DNA of 64,000 nucleotides from Saturnia japonica (taxonomy: Eukaryota > Arthropoda > Insecta > Lepidoptera > Saturniidae): the NCBI GenBank assembly GCA_033032175.1, contig CM065325.1, positions 2,570,930 to 2,634,929 of the forward strand. Reading direction: 5' to 3'. This document shows, piece after piece, positions 11,131 to 23,200 of this stretch. Made by a program: the position numbers and the translations under genes. Positions within the stretch are counted from its first letter, which is position 1; each line of letters opens with the position of its first letter. A model generated the notes under the pieces. That model made no database searches. It saw nothing but the letters and a program-made list of their open reading frames with translations, and was not told the DNA's origin.

Positions 11131-11593
11131 TAGGGGCCATCTATAAATTACGTCACATGAATTTCATGATTTTTGACCCCTCCCCCGTCCTTGTCACAGC
11201 TGGTCACATTTGTGAGACCCCCCCCCCTCCTACCTAGTGTGATGTCACATGTTTTGCAATTTTATAATTAGAAATTTATGAAATTAAAACAGCAGTGTTC
11301 GGAAATTATTTCAATTTAAATTATTTTTCAATAAAATCGACATAAAATCAAACAAAGGTATAAAAATTAACAAAACATAAAAAAAAGGTTTTGGGACTTG
11401 AATGGAAGGGAACACATTCTTTCGAGTTTGGGAGGTTTTTGACTTAAAGAAGTTCTAATGTACACTTAGATATAACATATTATATTTTGAAAAAATGTGA
11501 TGTCACAAAATTTGGGACCCCTCCCCCCTTGTCACACTTCGTCGACCCCTACCCGCCTTATAAACGTGTGACGTAATTTATGGATGGCCCCTA
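11131..11593. mobile_element. MITE with about 30-bp terminal inverted repeats
   Basis: Begins TAGGGGCCATCTATAAATTA CGTCACA and ends TGTGACGTAATTTATGGATG GCCCCTA, nearly perfect inverted ends. The interior is also partly inverted (GACCCCTCCCCC near both ends, and TGATGTCACA). It is 463 bp with no coding sequence. This GGGGCCAT...ACGTCAC family is common in insect genomes; the superfamily is not assigned here. It lies between ETFB and DCAF10. Confidence 0.85.
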
Positions 11594-13417
11594 ACAGACA
11601 CTAAAAAAGATTGAGTCATTTCAATACATTCAATCATTTAGTTATTATCTAAAATACACTGATTTTAAAATCGACCTTGCTATTTTTAATACATTCAGTT
11701 CGTTTATATATAACTACTCATTAGTAATAAACATAGTTTACCTCTAAGGCGGCTAAGTGCTTTGTAAATTTACAAAAGGGGTATTCAACTTTTTAATACT
11801 TAACACTCATTTAATTCTGTTGGTAGTGAAATGATTTCTTGGTTTAAAATATGGATAGTCACATTTTTAATATCTACCGCCCACTTTTGTAAAATAATTT
11901 GTCAGTTCAGAGATCAGGGGGTAGTCAAACTTTTTAATCCATACCGCCTACTTTTGTACCTCATGGTACTAAAATTTTTAAAGCGACTAGTTCGACAGTA
12001 ATGTTAGATTTATAAAATAGGGACTTTATAAAATTTATAAGAGTTAAATCAATTACATGTTAAATACTTTGTCTGACAAATGAAAACCCCTTTCCGCCTA
12101 CTAATGGTTAACCACAATTAAAAAAAAATCACTTTAATTCAATAATTCATAATAAATTACATTCCATTTTAGATAGTTTTGCATATTTTCATGCTTACTA
12201 ATTTTTAAATGCAGCTTCAAAATCTTAATTTGTTTTTAATAAATACTTAAGTAAAAAAGTTACCAGAGCATATCACATAAAATTACAACATTACTTAAGT
12301 GACTTTGGATAAAGCGTAGTCACAGTCACACAGTCGCCTTGGGCCAAGTGGGGCCAAAGAACTAGACCTGGACTTGGGATTTGACCATCACGCAAAAATT
12401 CTAAGGATTTAACAGAACATGATTTGAGAGTTCAAATGGCAATGGCAAAATAAGTTAACTAACGCATTTCCCCATGAACACAACTATGGCCAATGCTTGA
12501 AAGACATGCTGAGATGAAGAAGTAAATTTAATGAACATGTAGAAACATAACACTATTAAATTTATGTGATATTTCTCCAGACAGTGTCCAGTTCCTGTGG
12601 TATGGTAAACAGTTCCTGGGTCCTCTAAATAAAACCATAAACTTTATTTATAAGAAAGAACTTGGGACATGCAATTATTTCCTGTGTTTAGTTTTAAATT
12701 GAATGAAGTAAACAGAAGAAAATTATAAAAATTAAGATGTTATATTTAGTTACCTACTTCCATTCAATGGCATGCGAATGTACTAAAATTAACGACACGA
12801 ATAAACTACAAGAGGCCTAAGACTGCGTCAAATCGCGGATCACGCACACATTGAAAACTTATGGATCAAACAAGTTCTAAATATTATAGCACAGTTCGAA
12901 ACTTCCTTCTTCGTTTAAACGTTATCGTTCTATCAAAACTGACCAATATCGTTCTCAAAATTTCGACTCCTCGTTTTTGTATTGGATATATTATATGCGA
13001 GCTACGTTCCAACTAAGGACCGTTGTATTCTGGACATTGTGAGTAAATATACTGAAATCAATAACTGGAATAAACCACAAGAGGCCTAAGACTGCGACTG
13101 AGAACATCTATAATAATGAGTTTTTTCTACCTTTGTCTATGTGTACGAATAAATTATTTTACTCCGAACGGCATTTTATTACTTACGGATGTAACACTAC
13201 TAAGAAATTCACAAAAATTTACGATACTACACATGAAGAGACACGGTACAGTTAATGGAATTATCTTGACCTTTTTTCATGTATACCGGAAACTTACTTC
13301 ATTCACTTGGCCATCCATTATGATAATGTACATTTAAGAATATTATATTCCCATAAAGGAACTTCATAGAGATCAATATTCGGAGTAAATTTTTAAGAAC
13401 ACTGGCTTATTAAGTAT
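11594..13417. other. Intergenic between convergent ETFB and DCAF10
   Basis: AT-rich. The phrase ACCGCCCACTTTTGTA/ACCGCCTACTTTTGTA occurs at about 11876 and 11941, and a related GGCGG...TTTGTAAATTTACAAAAGG at 11749-11779 suggests a decayed repeat. A direct repeat at 12780-12829/13049-13097 is listed separately. No gene is supported. Confidence 0.5.
12780..13097. repeat. Direct repeat pair of about 50 bp, 269 bp apart
   Basis: Both 12780-12829 and 13049-13097 carry AATAAACYACAAGAGGCCTA followed by AGACTGCG, with similar upstream bases. They could be the ends of a short direct-repeat-bounded element or two units of a decayed satellite. Confidence 0.65.
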
Positions 13418-13693
13418 TTAGTATAAAGCTTCGCCGCTGTACGGTTGGTACCAGACTATTTTCCCTTCGAGACACCCGGTGACAAGAAGGTGATATCGTG
13501 GACTGAACTTGGAGCTCACCACGAGGTCCTGGTGGATGCCGAGGCTCTGTCCGACGTCCTTCATGAGTTTGGGTCCGTCGAATGACTCAACGCAGTGTGA
13601 TAATTCGCTACAGTCTTCATTAAGTGCTAACAGTCTCATACCGCGACCGAATGGTGAGCATATGACGCGTCCATCGGCTGAGAAGCATAGTTC
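13418..13693 (-). CDS. DCAF10: DCAF10 exon 11 (stop codon)
   Basis: 91 codons plus stop: ELCFSADGRVICSPFGRGMR ... SSKFSPRYHLLVTGCLEGKI ... SGEALY. The last WD40 blades. The nearest downstream AATAAA on the minus strand is at 13175-13180. Confidence 0.95.
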   Translation of the reverse strand, partial: ELCFSADGRVICSPFGRGMRLLALNEDCSELSHCVESFDGPKLMKDVGQSLGIHQDLVVSSKFSPRYHLLVTGCLEGKIVWYQPYSGEALY

Positions 13694-14251
13694 CTGTAGT
13701 AAAAGAAACACTAGAGTTTTGTACAATGTTAATAATATTTACTAATGCTCACTTGGCTGGCTAACGAAACTTAAGCCAAGAATCTGTCGCCAAGCATCTA
13801 TAAGTTATTTGAGCAGCCGGTTCTAGGTTTAGCGTATTATAATCTTTGAACACATTGTAGCAACATCAGCTGAAATTGCCGTGATAAATAAACAATACTA
13901 TTGGTATTTTTTCTACATTTCTGCTAATTATTAAATAATCTAGTCAATCCATTTAAGATTTAATTATATTCAGCGGTTGCTGCAGAATAAAATAAATTAT
14001 AGTAAAGCTAGGTGATCATATGGATATGGGTTATACTTTATAGGAATATGGACACTTCAAAACTTCGTTACAAACCTTGATAAATCCCTTGCCCTCATTT
14101 GTCTCCTCAATATAATATAGTAGCCGTTCCCTGTTCTGCCTGATGTAGTGTTTAGTGGCCATCTCCTCGTCACTGGCGCTATTCCGAGGCGTGTGCCCTG
14201 ATGTAGATGGAGATATACTGAAATTATCAAACAATCATTTAAAAAGAAGTT

Positions 14252-14289
<38 letters not shown>

Positions 14290-17200
14290 TATATATATAA
14301 TAATATAAAAAGTAGTAAGTAATGTTGCCGAGGGCGCGATTATCTTCTCATCTCATTTAAATCATGCATGCATATAATTCCTGCCACAAAGCAGTAGTGC
14401 TTCTATCCAAGACGTAGCAAGTTACGGGTTAGTGCTGGCTCGTTCCTGATTTTTCGTAAAACGAAACGAAACGATTTATTACACTCAAGGAACAGTTCTT
14501 AGAAACAGTCAAGTTCGAGAATAAACTGTACTGAACCAACCTTAAATTTCAAATCAAAGCAAAAAGACGAATATTTGACGTTTAACAAAAAAAAAAAAAA
14601 ACAGTTTTATTTGTTACTTCATTTTCGTTTTTTCTTTTACAACCAAATTTGTATTGTATAGCTTCAATATTAAGATTCATTGCAACTTAATCGTTACTTC
14701 AAATTTAAACTAGTTTCTTGTAACGATTTACTGTTCATTCAATAATAGTCCTTAGTTCTATCACTCGGACTACCAACATAACGTTTGACGCGCGTCTCGT
14801 TACTTTTAAAACTTGTTATTGTTAAATAGAGAAACGGTTCGTTTTTCATAGAAAAACTGGTTCCTAAAAGCATTTCTAAACAAAACGCCCAATACTAGTA
14901 CGGGTAAGGGAGGCAGCTGCCCCTCCCCATAGCTTACCCACAAGCTGGGTGCTGGCTGACTTAACTTAAAGAACAATTTGAAACCATTATTAGTGGAGTT
15001 TCAAATAGCTCTAGAGATGCCAATACTGCAATAAGGTATGCATAATATTAGTTTTCCTTTCATGACCCAACCTTCCTACGGCTGTGTTAAGGTTTAAGAT
15101 GTATGGTTATTTAAGGCGTCCCAATGTAGTCCTTAAGGGTACCAACACATAAAAACTCTGACTTGCAATACCGATGATTGATTATTTTTTTATTTGGACT
15201 ATTGGACCACCCTTCTCTGACGTGAGATTAACCCTACAATTTTAAAATAACAAAATGTATTTCATATGTTCACGTATTTTTCATCATGCTTCTAAATATC
15301 TACGCTTTCATATGTATGAAAAATATCAGTATGTACTGATATATTCTATGGGGCTTACAATATTTAATTCAACATTTATATTAATTGAACCGTGTGAATA
15401 TTTCGCACAATATAGAATGAAAGCAATCTAACGGCTATCATGTTAGTTTAACAGACTGTTAATAGATGGAGCCTTGAATATAATTTCAAGGCATCTCAGA
15501 TGGCATTCCTATTGAAAAACATTATTTAATCATTTTTAACGAAAACATAATTTTAAACTAGTTTTTTAGCGGGGAACATGATGCTTTAAAATGATTATTG
15601 AATCATTAATTTTGACGAAGAATTAATGGAGATATGGTGTTACCAGGAAAATACACCTTTGAGAAATAATATTTATATGATTCTCTATATTAAAAAGTCG
15701 ACTAAGATTTTTATTGACACCCCCTTCAAATGAGATTTTGCCGGACCCCTCGCCATTTTGACTTCACGTAAATAATGGGCGACCCGTTACTATAATTTAT
15801 CTGTACCAACCTGTCAGTAGATGTATGCGGCCTTAGCGAGAGGGGTCGCAGTGGTCGTAATCGCGACGTGGGCATAGCAACAGGGGCCGTGATTCCCGTG
15901 TTTATCCCAATTATCCGCTGCATATTAAAATTCCGCCGCACTTGTCCTCTGCTGAACAATATTTCAAAAGTTACGTATCCATATAATATGAGTCTATCAA
16001 AATCGAACTGCGATGGCTCAGTGAGAAGATAGGATCGTTAGAACACCCTACTGCAGAGTTGTTAGTTTTAATAACTACCCACGTGATCGGTGGTGAATTG
16101 AACCACCGTGACGCCCACCACGAACTGTACATGTCTATTGGAGAGGTTTGCCTGCACAGTTCTACCGGAGAAGTTTACCTGTACTGGTTTGTCTGCACAA
16201 GTTGAGAATACGTCACGGCGTGTATGAGCAGTGGGCACGTACGCAAGCATAGGTTCAATGTAGGGTATCACTCAAAATAGTTACCAAGGCAGCCTGCGTA
16301 GGTTTAAAACACTGCATAGGTCTATTCCAATACACGCTCCGGTCTACCTGCGCAGGCACACCAGCACAGGTAGACAGTTGTGCATGTGTCTGGGTTGCGG
16401 AAATTCACACTCATGAGTGAGTGAACTAAAGATACCAAATGTATATTAGTGTTTATTGAGAGAAAATACCGTGTAGTCTTGTCGAAAACGACTTTAATTA
16501 ATATAGCTCAATTATTATTAATTACAAAAAGGGACTCCAATAAAATAACAATATTTTAATTACGAAATCAAAAATATAATAGATCATCTGTATACACTCG
16601 TCAAGTAACGAATAACAAACTAGCTACCCTCTCAGCAAATAATTGCTACGGTAATCGGACGACTGCCTATCTAATTCCTCGACTAATAAACTCTTTGTCC
16701 ACCTCCGTTCGCAATATTATAACTAGTAAGAATCTGAAATATTTGTTGAAAGACCATTGTTTATCGGAATTATGAAAACATGGTTCTGATAAAGTGTTCT
16801 ATTTATACCAGGATAATATTTATGTAATGTTTATCCGACAACGAATTGTAAGGTTTCACACACAAACCATAAAGGTTTATGTGGCATTAATTCAACAACT
16901 CTTGTTTGACTTATTCTTAATATGGTAAATAAAAAAATAAGAATTAAGAGTCACTCGAATTCTTTTTATGTAATCAGCCATTAACAATTAGACGAAGAGT
17001 ACGAAACGCCAGAAAATGTCTGTATCAATGAAATGTTGTACTAGACATAAAGGAAAAAATTAAAAAAAGAAAAAATAATTTCAGCTTTATTTCGTAAAAT
17101 AGATACACAAGAATTTCTCAATGAATAATATCAGTTGTATTGTAAATAGAGACATTTCTAAATGATGTATCAATACGCAACGCCACATATAATTTGACGC

Positions 17201-20200
17201 ACATATTATGCATACTCCGAATCAAGCCAGAAAACGTATAATTTATATAAAAAATAATAACAATATAAATTGTAACAAGTTCTCTATACTACAATAGATC
17301 GATTTGATTTTTGTAGTGTATTTTTTATGAATCTCACCTGTTAAATATTTCCTGAAGCAATCGATGTTGTTTTACAGTGATTGAGGCCTCCCATACGTCA
17401 TTCTGTATACTCGACAGTGCCTGACGAAAGATTAATTTAATTAGAACGCAAATGGCCTAAGTTATCTCATACAGAATGTAACATTTAAATATATTCCAAA
17501 GAACCGAGACATTGATTTTAAAATAAAACTGCATTATTAAAACTTATAGACGAGTTATCGAATCTAATCATTTTTAGGAAAAAAAGGATGTCATTTTAAT
17601 ACAATAATTGATAGTGTAGGTTGTAAGGAATAAATGTTGCTAGGAAACCCTGTGTCTTAAATTAAAAGAAAATGCTGAATTTATTTATTTAGTGTTGAAA
17701 TGCTCACAATAACAGACATTTTGTTCGATACAATATAGTCCAGGAGCTATGGGCATTTTTGGCACGTGGAAGTATACACCACAATTTTTTTACCATAAGT
17801 AGTTTTCATACTGCTAATAAAGGAACTGGCCCTTAGTTGTGGTGTAGGATGCTGACGAAGTTGTCGTAAGGACGACAACGCGCTAGTGATACCCTATGGT
17901 ATTACAAGCGTCCATAGGGTACGGTAGCCGTTTACCATCAGGCAGCCTTTATGCTTGCTTTGTTGTTGTGGTATAGAAAAAAGATTGGGAAACACACATT
18001 TTTTTATCTATGTTTCTTTTTTAAACGTTCGTTTTAATATATAATTGTCTGTTAAAGTATAGCGAATATAGATGTGTACAATTTGAGTGTTGTCCCTACC
18101 AGCCTTGCGGCAGCGGCGGCAGGTACGCTCTGCGACGAGCTCGGCCCGGGTTCGGGTTCCGCCGCGGCTTCTGGTTCTTCTCGTTCCGTTTCCCTTTCGC
18201 TTGAACCATCCGGACTCGCTCTAATATACACACTCTAAATATTAATAACTAATTCCACGTGATTCTTGTGTATTTCCTGTATGAGTTCGTTTAAAAAAAT
18301 TAATATTTATATTATTTCCGTATTTAAGCATTTCGTCAAAAAATATTAAAACACTACTACATTTAACTTAGTAAAAAAGGAAAACTATAAAATAGTAAAG
18401 TCTGTAAATATGTTTGTTTTTGTCCGATTCTAAAAATTGTTTCACCGATAGAAAGCTACATTCGGGCTGCTGGTAATAGGGTATGTTGAGTGTGTGTGCG
18501 AAACCGCAGGCAGTTGCTAGTTGATATATCATTTCCTAATGTCTCTATTTACATAATCTTAGTTAGGCACTGTATAAAAAAAACGTGTATTATACTCACG
18601 ATTGTGTAGTAGTTTCGGTGCGGAGGGGACGCGTGTGTCGAAGTCCTGTTCTGCGTGGCGCTCTGCGGACGAAGGGGCGGGGGGCTCGCCGCGGTAGCAC
18701 TGGACTCGGAGTGCCAGCCGGGCTGGCCGGACTGGCAGGCGTTTCGATACTGTCGCGGGTGCTCTTGTCAGACGGGAGCTCGCATGGCTGGATGTCGTGA
18801 ATTGAAGACCACTGCGCAATTTTTCCTTTATTATATGAATGCAATATGTATATAGTTTACGGTCTGAGTAAAAGTAGAAAATAAATTCAATATTCTCGAA
18901 ATCTCTGGAATCGTCTAGAATGTGTTCGAAACAACAAAAAACATAAACCCAAAAGAAATTAAGGCGAAACTGAAGTACTGACAACAGTATATTCGAACAG
19001 TAATATTACGAGTTTGTTAAAATTGTGTTTTTGAGTACGAATAAATTATTTAATTGGTAAAACCTACGTGTATAACAATACTTTCACCAATTACGTTTGT
19101 CCTAAAAACCAAGTACTCGGCTAAACTATTGAAATAGGTCTTTGGCGGGACCTTGACCTGTCATATGGTGGTATTTATTTTAGTTCATAAATTTTTGTTA
19201 TTCGGACCTATTAACAAGGGAGCCGCCATTCTATTAGCGCGATCTTTGAAGATTACAAGAGTGATTAGCAAAATACTTTATTCATGTGACTTCTATTTTG
19301 TTATCTTTTTTGTAACAAGAAATATTTTTCCATTTTCATCTCAATTGAAATTAATAAATTTAAAAAAATCGCCCATTAATTATATTATAGACCAAATTCC
19401 AATTAAGATCAACATAATTAACTTTTACAAAAAAAAATTTAGGTCTCTGGTGATTTTAATACATTTGTCAGGCTGGTCACATGTTTGAGTGCCTTTTAAA
19501 TATCCTGCTGACATAAGGTTTACAAATTAACATTTTAATTATAAGGCGGATAAGAGAGTCTCTTAGGGGCGGATTAAGTGGTCTGAGCTAGACGTCTAGC
19601 CTAGGACTGTTGATAAAATATCGATATTTTTTACTAATATTTTTTTAGGCGATATATCGATAGTTCGATATTGAAATGTAGATATCGATGGTCGATACAT
19701 TTTTTAAATTTTTTTTTTTTTTTTTTTTTTCTTAATTTATTTAATCTACAAAACCATCGTAAACTTAATCTACCGTATTTTATTTACACTATATTATGTT
19801 TTTTCTGTATTCCTAGTTTACTTATTTACTTATTATCCTAAAACGAAATGTAATTTTGAATAGATATACCTCTGTGGTAAAAAAATTACTATAATCTATA
19901 TATGGAGTATCTACGTTACTTACAATTGTTGTTTGTTGTCACTGTCAGCGTTAACAGCTTAGCATATTTAGCATCTCTACCTCTAGGCTCTATTTAGCTT
20001 TGGTCTGTGGTTAATATTGAGCGAAGTTAAAAAGAGAGGTTATGAAAAATTACTGTTTTAATGTAATGTAGCGGTTAAAGCAAGTGTTCACCCTTACAGT
20101 AGGCGCTTCTCTACGTGGAGAAAAAGAAGTAACTTCATCATTATGGGATCGACATGAAGATATGCTCTTGAAAATTAAGGTCAATGTCAATGCCAATGAA

Positions 20201-23200
20201 GTTAATGGCAGAAGTTTTGGTAAAATACCTGCTGTATTAAAGCAGTATTTGTTGAGTAGATACTCTTTTATAATAAATTTGTATCTTCCATATTTTAAAT
20301 TTGGTATGTGTCATACAGTTCTCTTTTGTTGTGTAAAGATCTTTGCTACCTAATATATAGATGTTTTTTCCTGTTCTTTACTTTTATATATGCTGGTTTT
20401 ATTTATTACTACAAATAACTTCCACTGCGCTACCGGCTCATAATCTGCTACAATGGTTATGGGCCCAGTTGCCGATAAATAGTATACAAATAAAATCGGT
20501 GGATAACGAAAGAAGAGTTATCACATGTTATCGTCGAATAAAAGTACAAAGAGATCAATTGTAAGTGGAGCAGCGAAAAGGGCGGCACCATGACTACAAT
20601 GAGGATCGAGGTTCTTGGTAGGAATAACTATGATTCCTGGAAGGTACACGCACAGGCGATTTTAATAAAGAACGATTTATGGGAATACGTAGATGGTAGT
20701 AAACCAAAGCCAGTCGAATTACCAGAGGCGGCTTTATGGGAGTCACAAGACTCAAAAGCGAAGGCAGAGCTAATTTTAGCGATGAGCCCGAGCGAGTTAC
20801 GTCATATAAGAGAGTGTAAGACATCAAATGATGTTTGGTTGAAACTTGAGTCGGTATATGCTTCGAAAGGACCAGCTAGGAAGGCTAGCTTACTGAAGCA
20901 GCTCATATTATGTAAAATGAGCGAAGGTGATGATATTCGCGAACACTTGGCCAAGTTCTTTGACGCTAAATGCAAGTTACACGAGATGGACGTAGAAATT
21001 CACAATGATTTAGCATCGATAATGCTATTGTTTAGCTTGCCATCAAGTTTCGAGAATTTCAGGTGTGGAATTGAGTCTAGAGATTCATTTCCGGACCCGG
21101 AGATATTAAAAATTAAAATTCTTGAAGAAAGCAATGCTAGGAGATCGAGTAGCGATAATACTTTCAATGTTTTGAAGAGAAATAAGAAGAAATTTGGATC
21201 AAACTCTGTACAGTCTGTTGATAAAATGTCTAAGTTTGTTTACAAATGTTTTAAATGTCAAAAAAAAGGACACAAAGCTTCGGAATGTAACAAATTAAAA
21301 CAGAGGGATTTGGTAAAATATGTATCAGAAAATAAATTAACAACAGAAAAGGTCGATACTAGTTTTGTAACATTTAATTGTATTTCAGGTGATTGTCACT
21401 TTGGAAACTGCGAGAATGGAAACTGGATTATCGATAGCGGTTGTACGAGTCATTTATGTATCGATAAAACCTATTTTGGAAATACTTTACAGCCTTCTGA
21501 CGGTAAAGTGACTCTGGCTTCTAATCAGAGTGATCTAGTACAAGGTAAAGGTACAGTAAGATTGTCTGCATATAATACTAACTTCAAAAGTGTAGTTGAA
21601 CTACCTAACACGTTATAATGTTCCTGATTTGCGAACTAACTTGATTTCAGTTGCAAAAATTACCGATAAGGGGTTTCATGTTACGTTTAGGGATGATAAG
21701 GCTCTAGTGACTGATACTGATGGTAATGTGAAGTTAATCGCATTTCGAAAAGATAATCTTTATTATGTAAAGGAACAGTGTGCTCAAGCTTCATCGGTTT
21801 CTAATGAAAGCGATATTTTAAAATGGCATGAGCGTTTGGGTCACTTAAATGCAAACGATCTAACAAAACTCTTAGACCATTGCAATTTACGTGTCGGAAC
21901 TAATACGAGTACCGTCAATAGGTTGCGTAATTGCGAAATATGCATACGTGGTAAAATGAGTTCTCTTCCTTTTTCTTACTCGAGCGGACCGTGTAATGAA
22001 AAACTAAAAATAGTTTATTCCGATGTATGTGGTCCTATGAAAAATGCAGCCTTAGGAGGCGCGAAATATTTTGTGACGTTTATCGACGATTCTACGAGAT
22101 GGTGCGAGGTATATTTATTAAGTAAGAAGAGTTCGGTTTTTACTGTGTTTAAAATATACAAGCAATATGTAGAAATATGACTGGCAAAAAAATAAAATAC
22201 TTACAAACTGATAATGGCGGTGAGTATTGTAATAAAGAGTTTGATGACTTCTTGAGTAAAGAAGGAATTTCTAGAAGAAAAACGATTCCTCATACTCCAC
22301 AGCAAAACGGTGTAGCTGAGAGGATGAATAGAACACTGGTTGAGATGGCAAGATGCATGTTGTTATCATCTAAACTTTCAGGCGAATTTTGGGCGGATGC
22401 TGTAGTGACGGCATGTCATGTTAGAAATAGGTGCCCATCTACCGCGATTAATGGCGAAATACCATATGAGAAATTCTTTGATAGACGTGTAAATATAAAT
22501 TATTTAAGACCTTTTGGAAATAAATTTTTTATTTTAGATAAGGATATAAATAAGGATAAATTTACAGCTCGTTGTGTAGAAGGAATTTTTGTCGGATATC
22601 CTAGAGACCAAAAAGGATATAGAGTATGGTTGCCGAATGATCGTAAACTGATTGTTGCAAGAGATGTAAGGTTTTTAGACGTGAACACATCTGAAAAAGA
22701 GAACAACATAGACCCACTACAGGTTGTGACTGAATCACAAGAAGGGAGGCCAGTCAAGTATGTGAATTTAGAAATTAAACCATCGACTTCAAAGACTGAT
22801 ATTGAAGAGTCAGCTCAACATGAGCCTCTTTTGAGTGATAGTACTGTCCTAGAAGAAGTACGAGAAGAAGAAGTTCGAAGAGGTCCAGGCAGACCTAGAA
22901 TTCAAAGAGGCCAAGTAGGTAGGCCGAAGAAGGTGTATCGAACTGTCAGTGCAACGAGAAGGGAACGAGAGCAAGGCGAAGATGAGTGGAGTGAAGTAGG
23001 TGGTAATAATGCCAACAATGAAGAAACAGCTGTAAGTTTAGATGAATTTACTGATTGTGAAGATTTCGTGGGCAATGCAATGGAAATTTCGTTAAAAGAG
23101 GCGTTATCGAGTAGTGAAGAAAAGCTTTGGAAAGAAGCGATTACTTCAGAGATAAGAAGTCTCGTTAAAAACCGGACGTGGGAAATCGTCAAGAAGCCCT

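Noticed and set aside
18559..18984. 141-aa and other overlapping frames on both strands around DCAF10 exon 6
   Set aside because: Shadows caused by the GC-rich exon; only the frame whose phases join exons 5 and 7 is kept.
19153..19488. 111-aa plus-strand frame
   Set aside because: AT-driven composition, no domain, within a DCAF10 intron.
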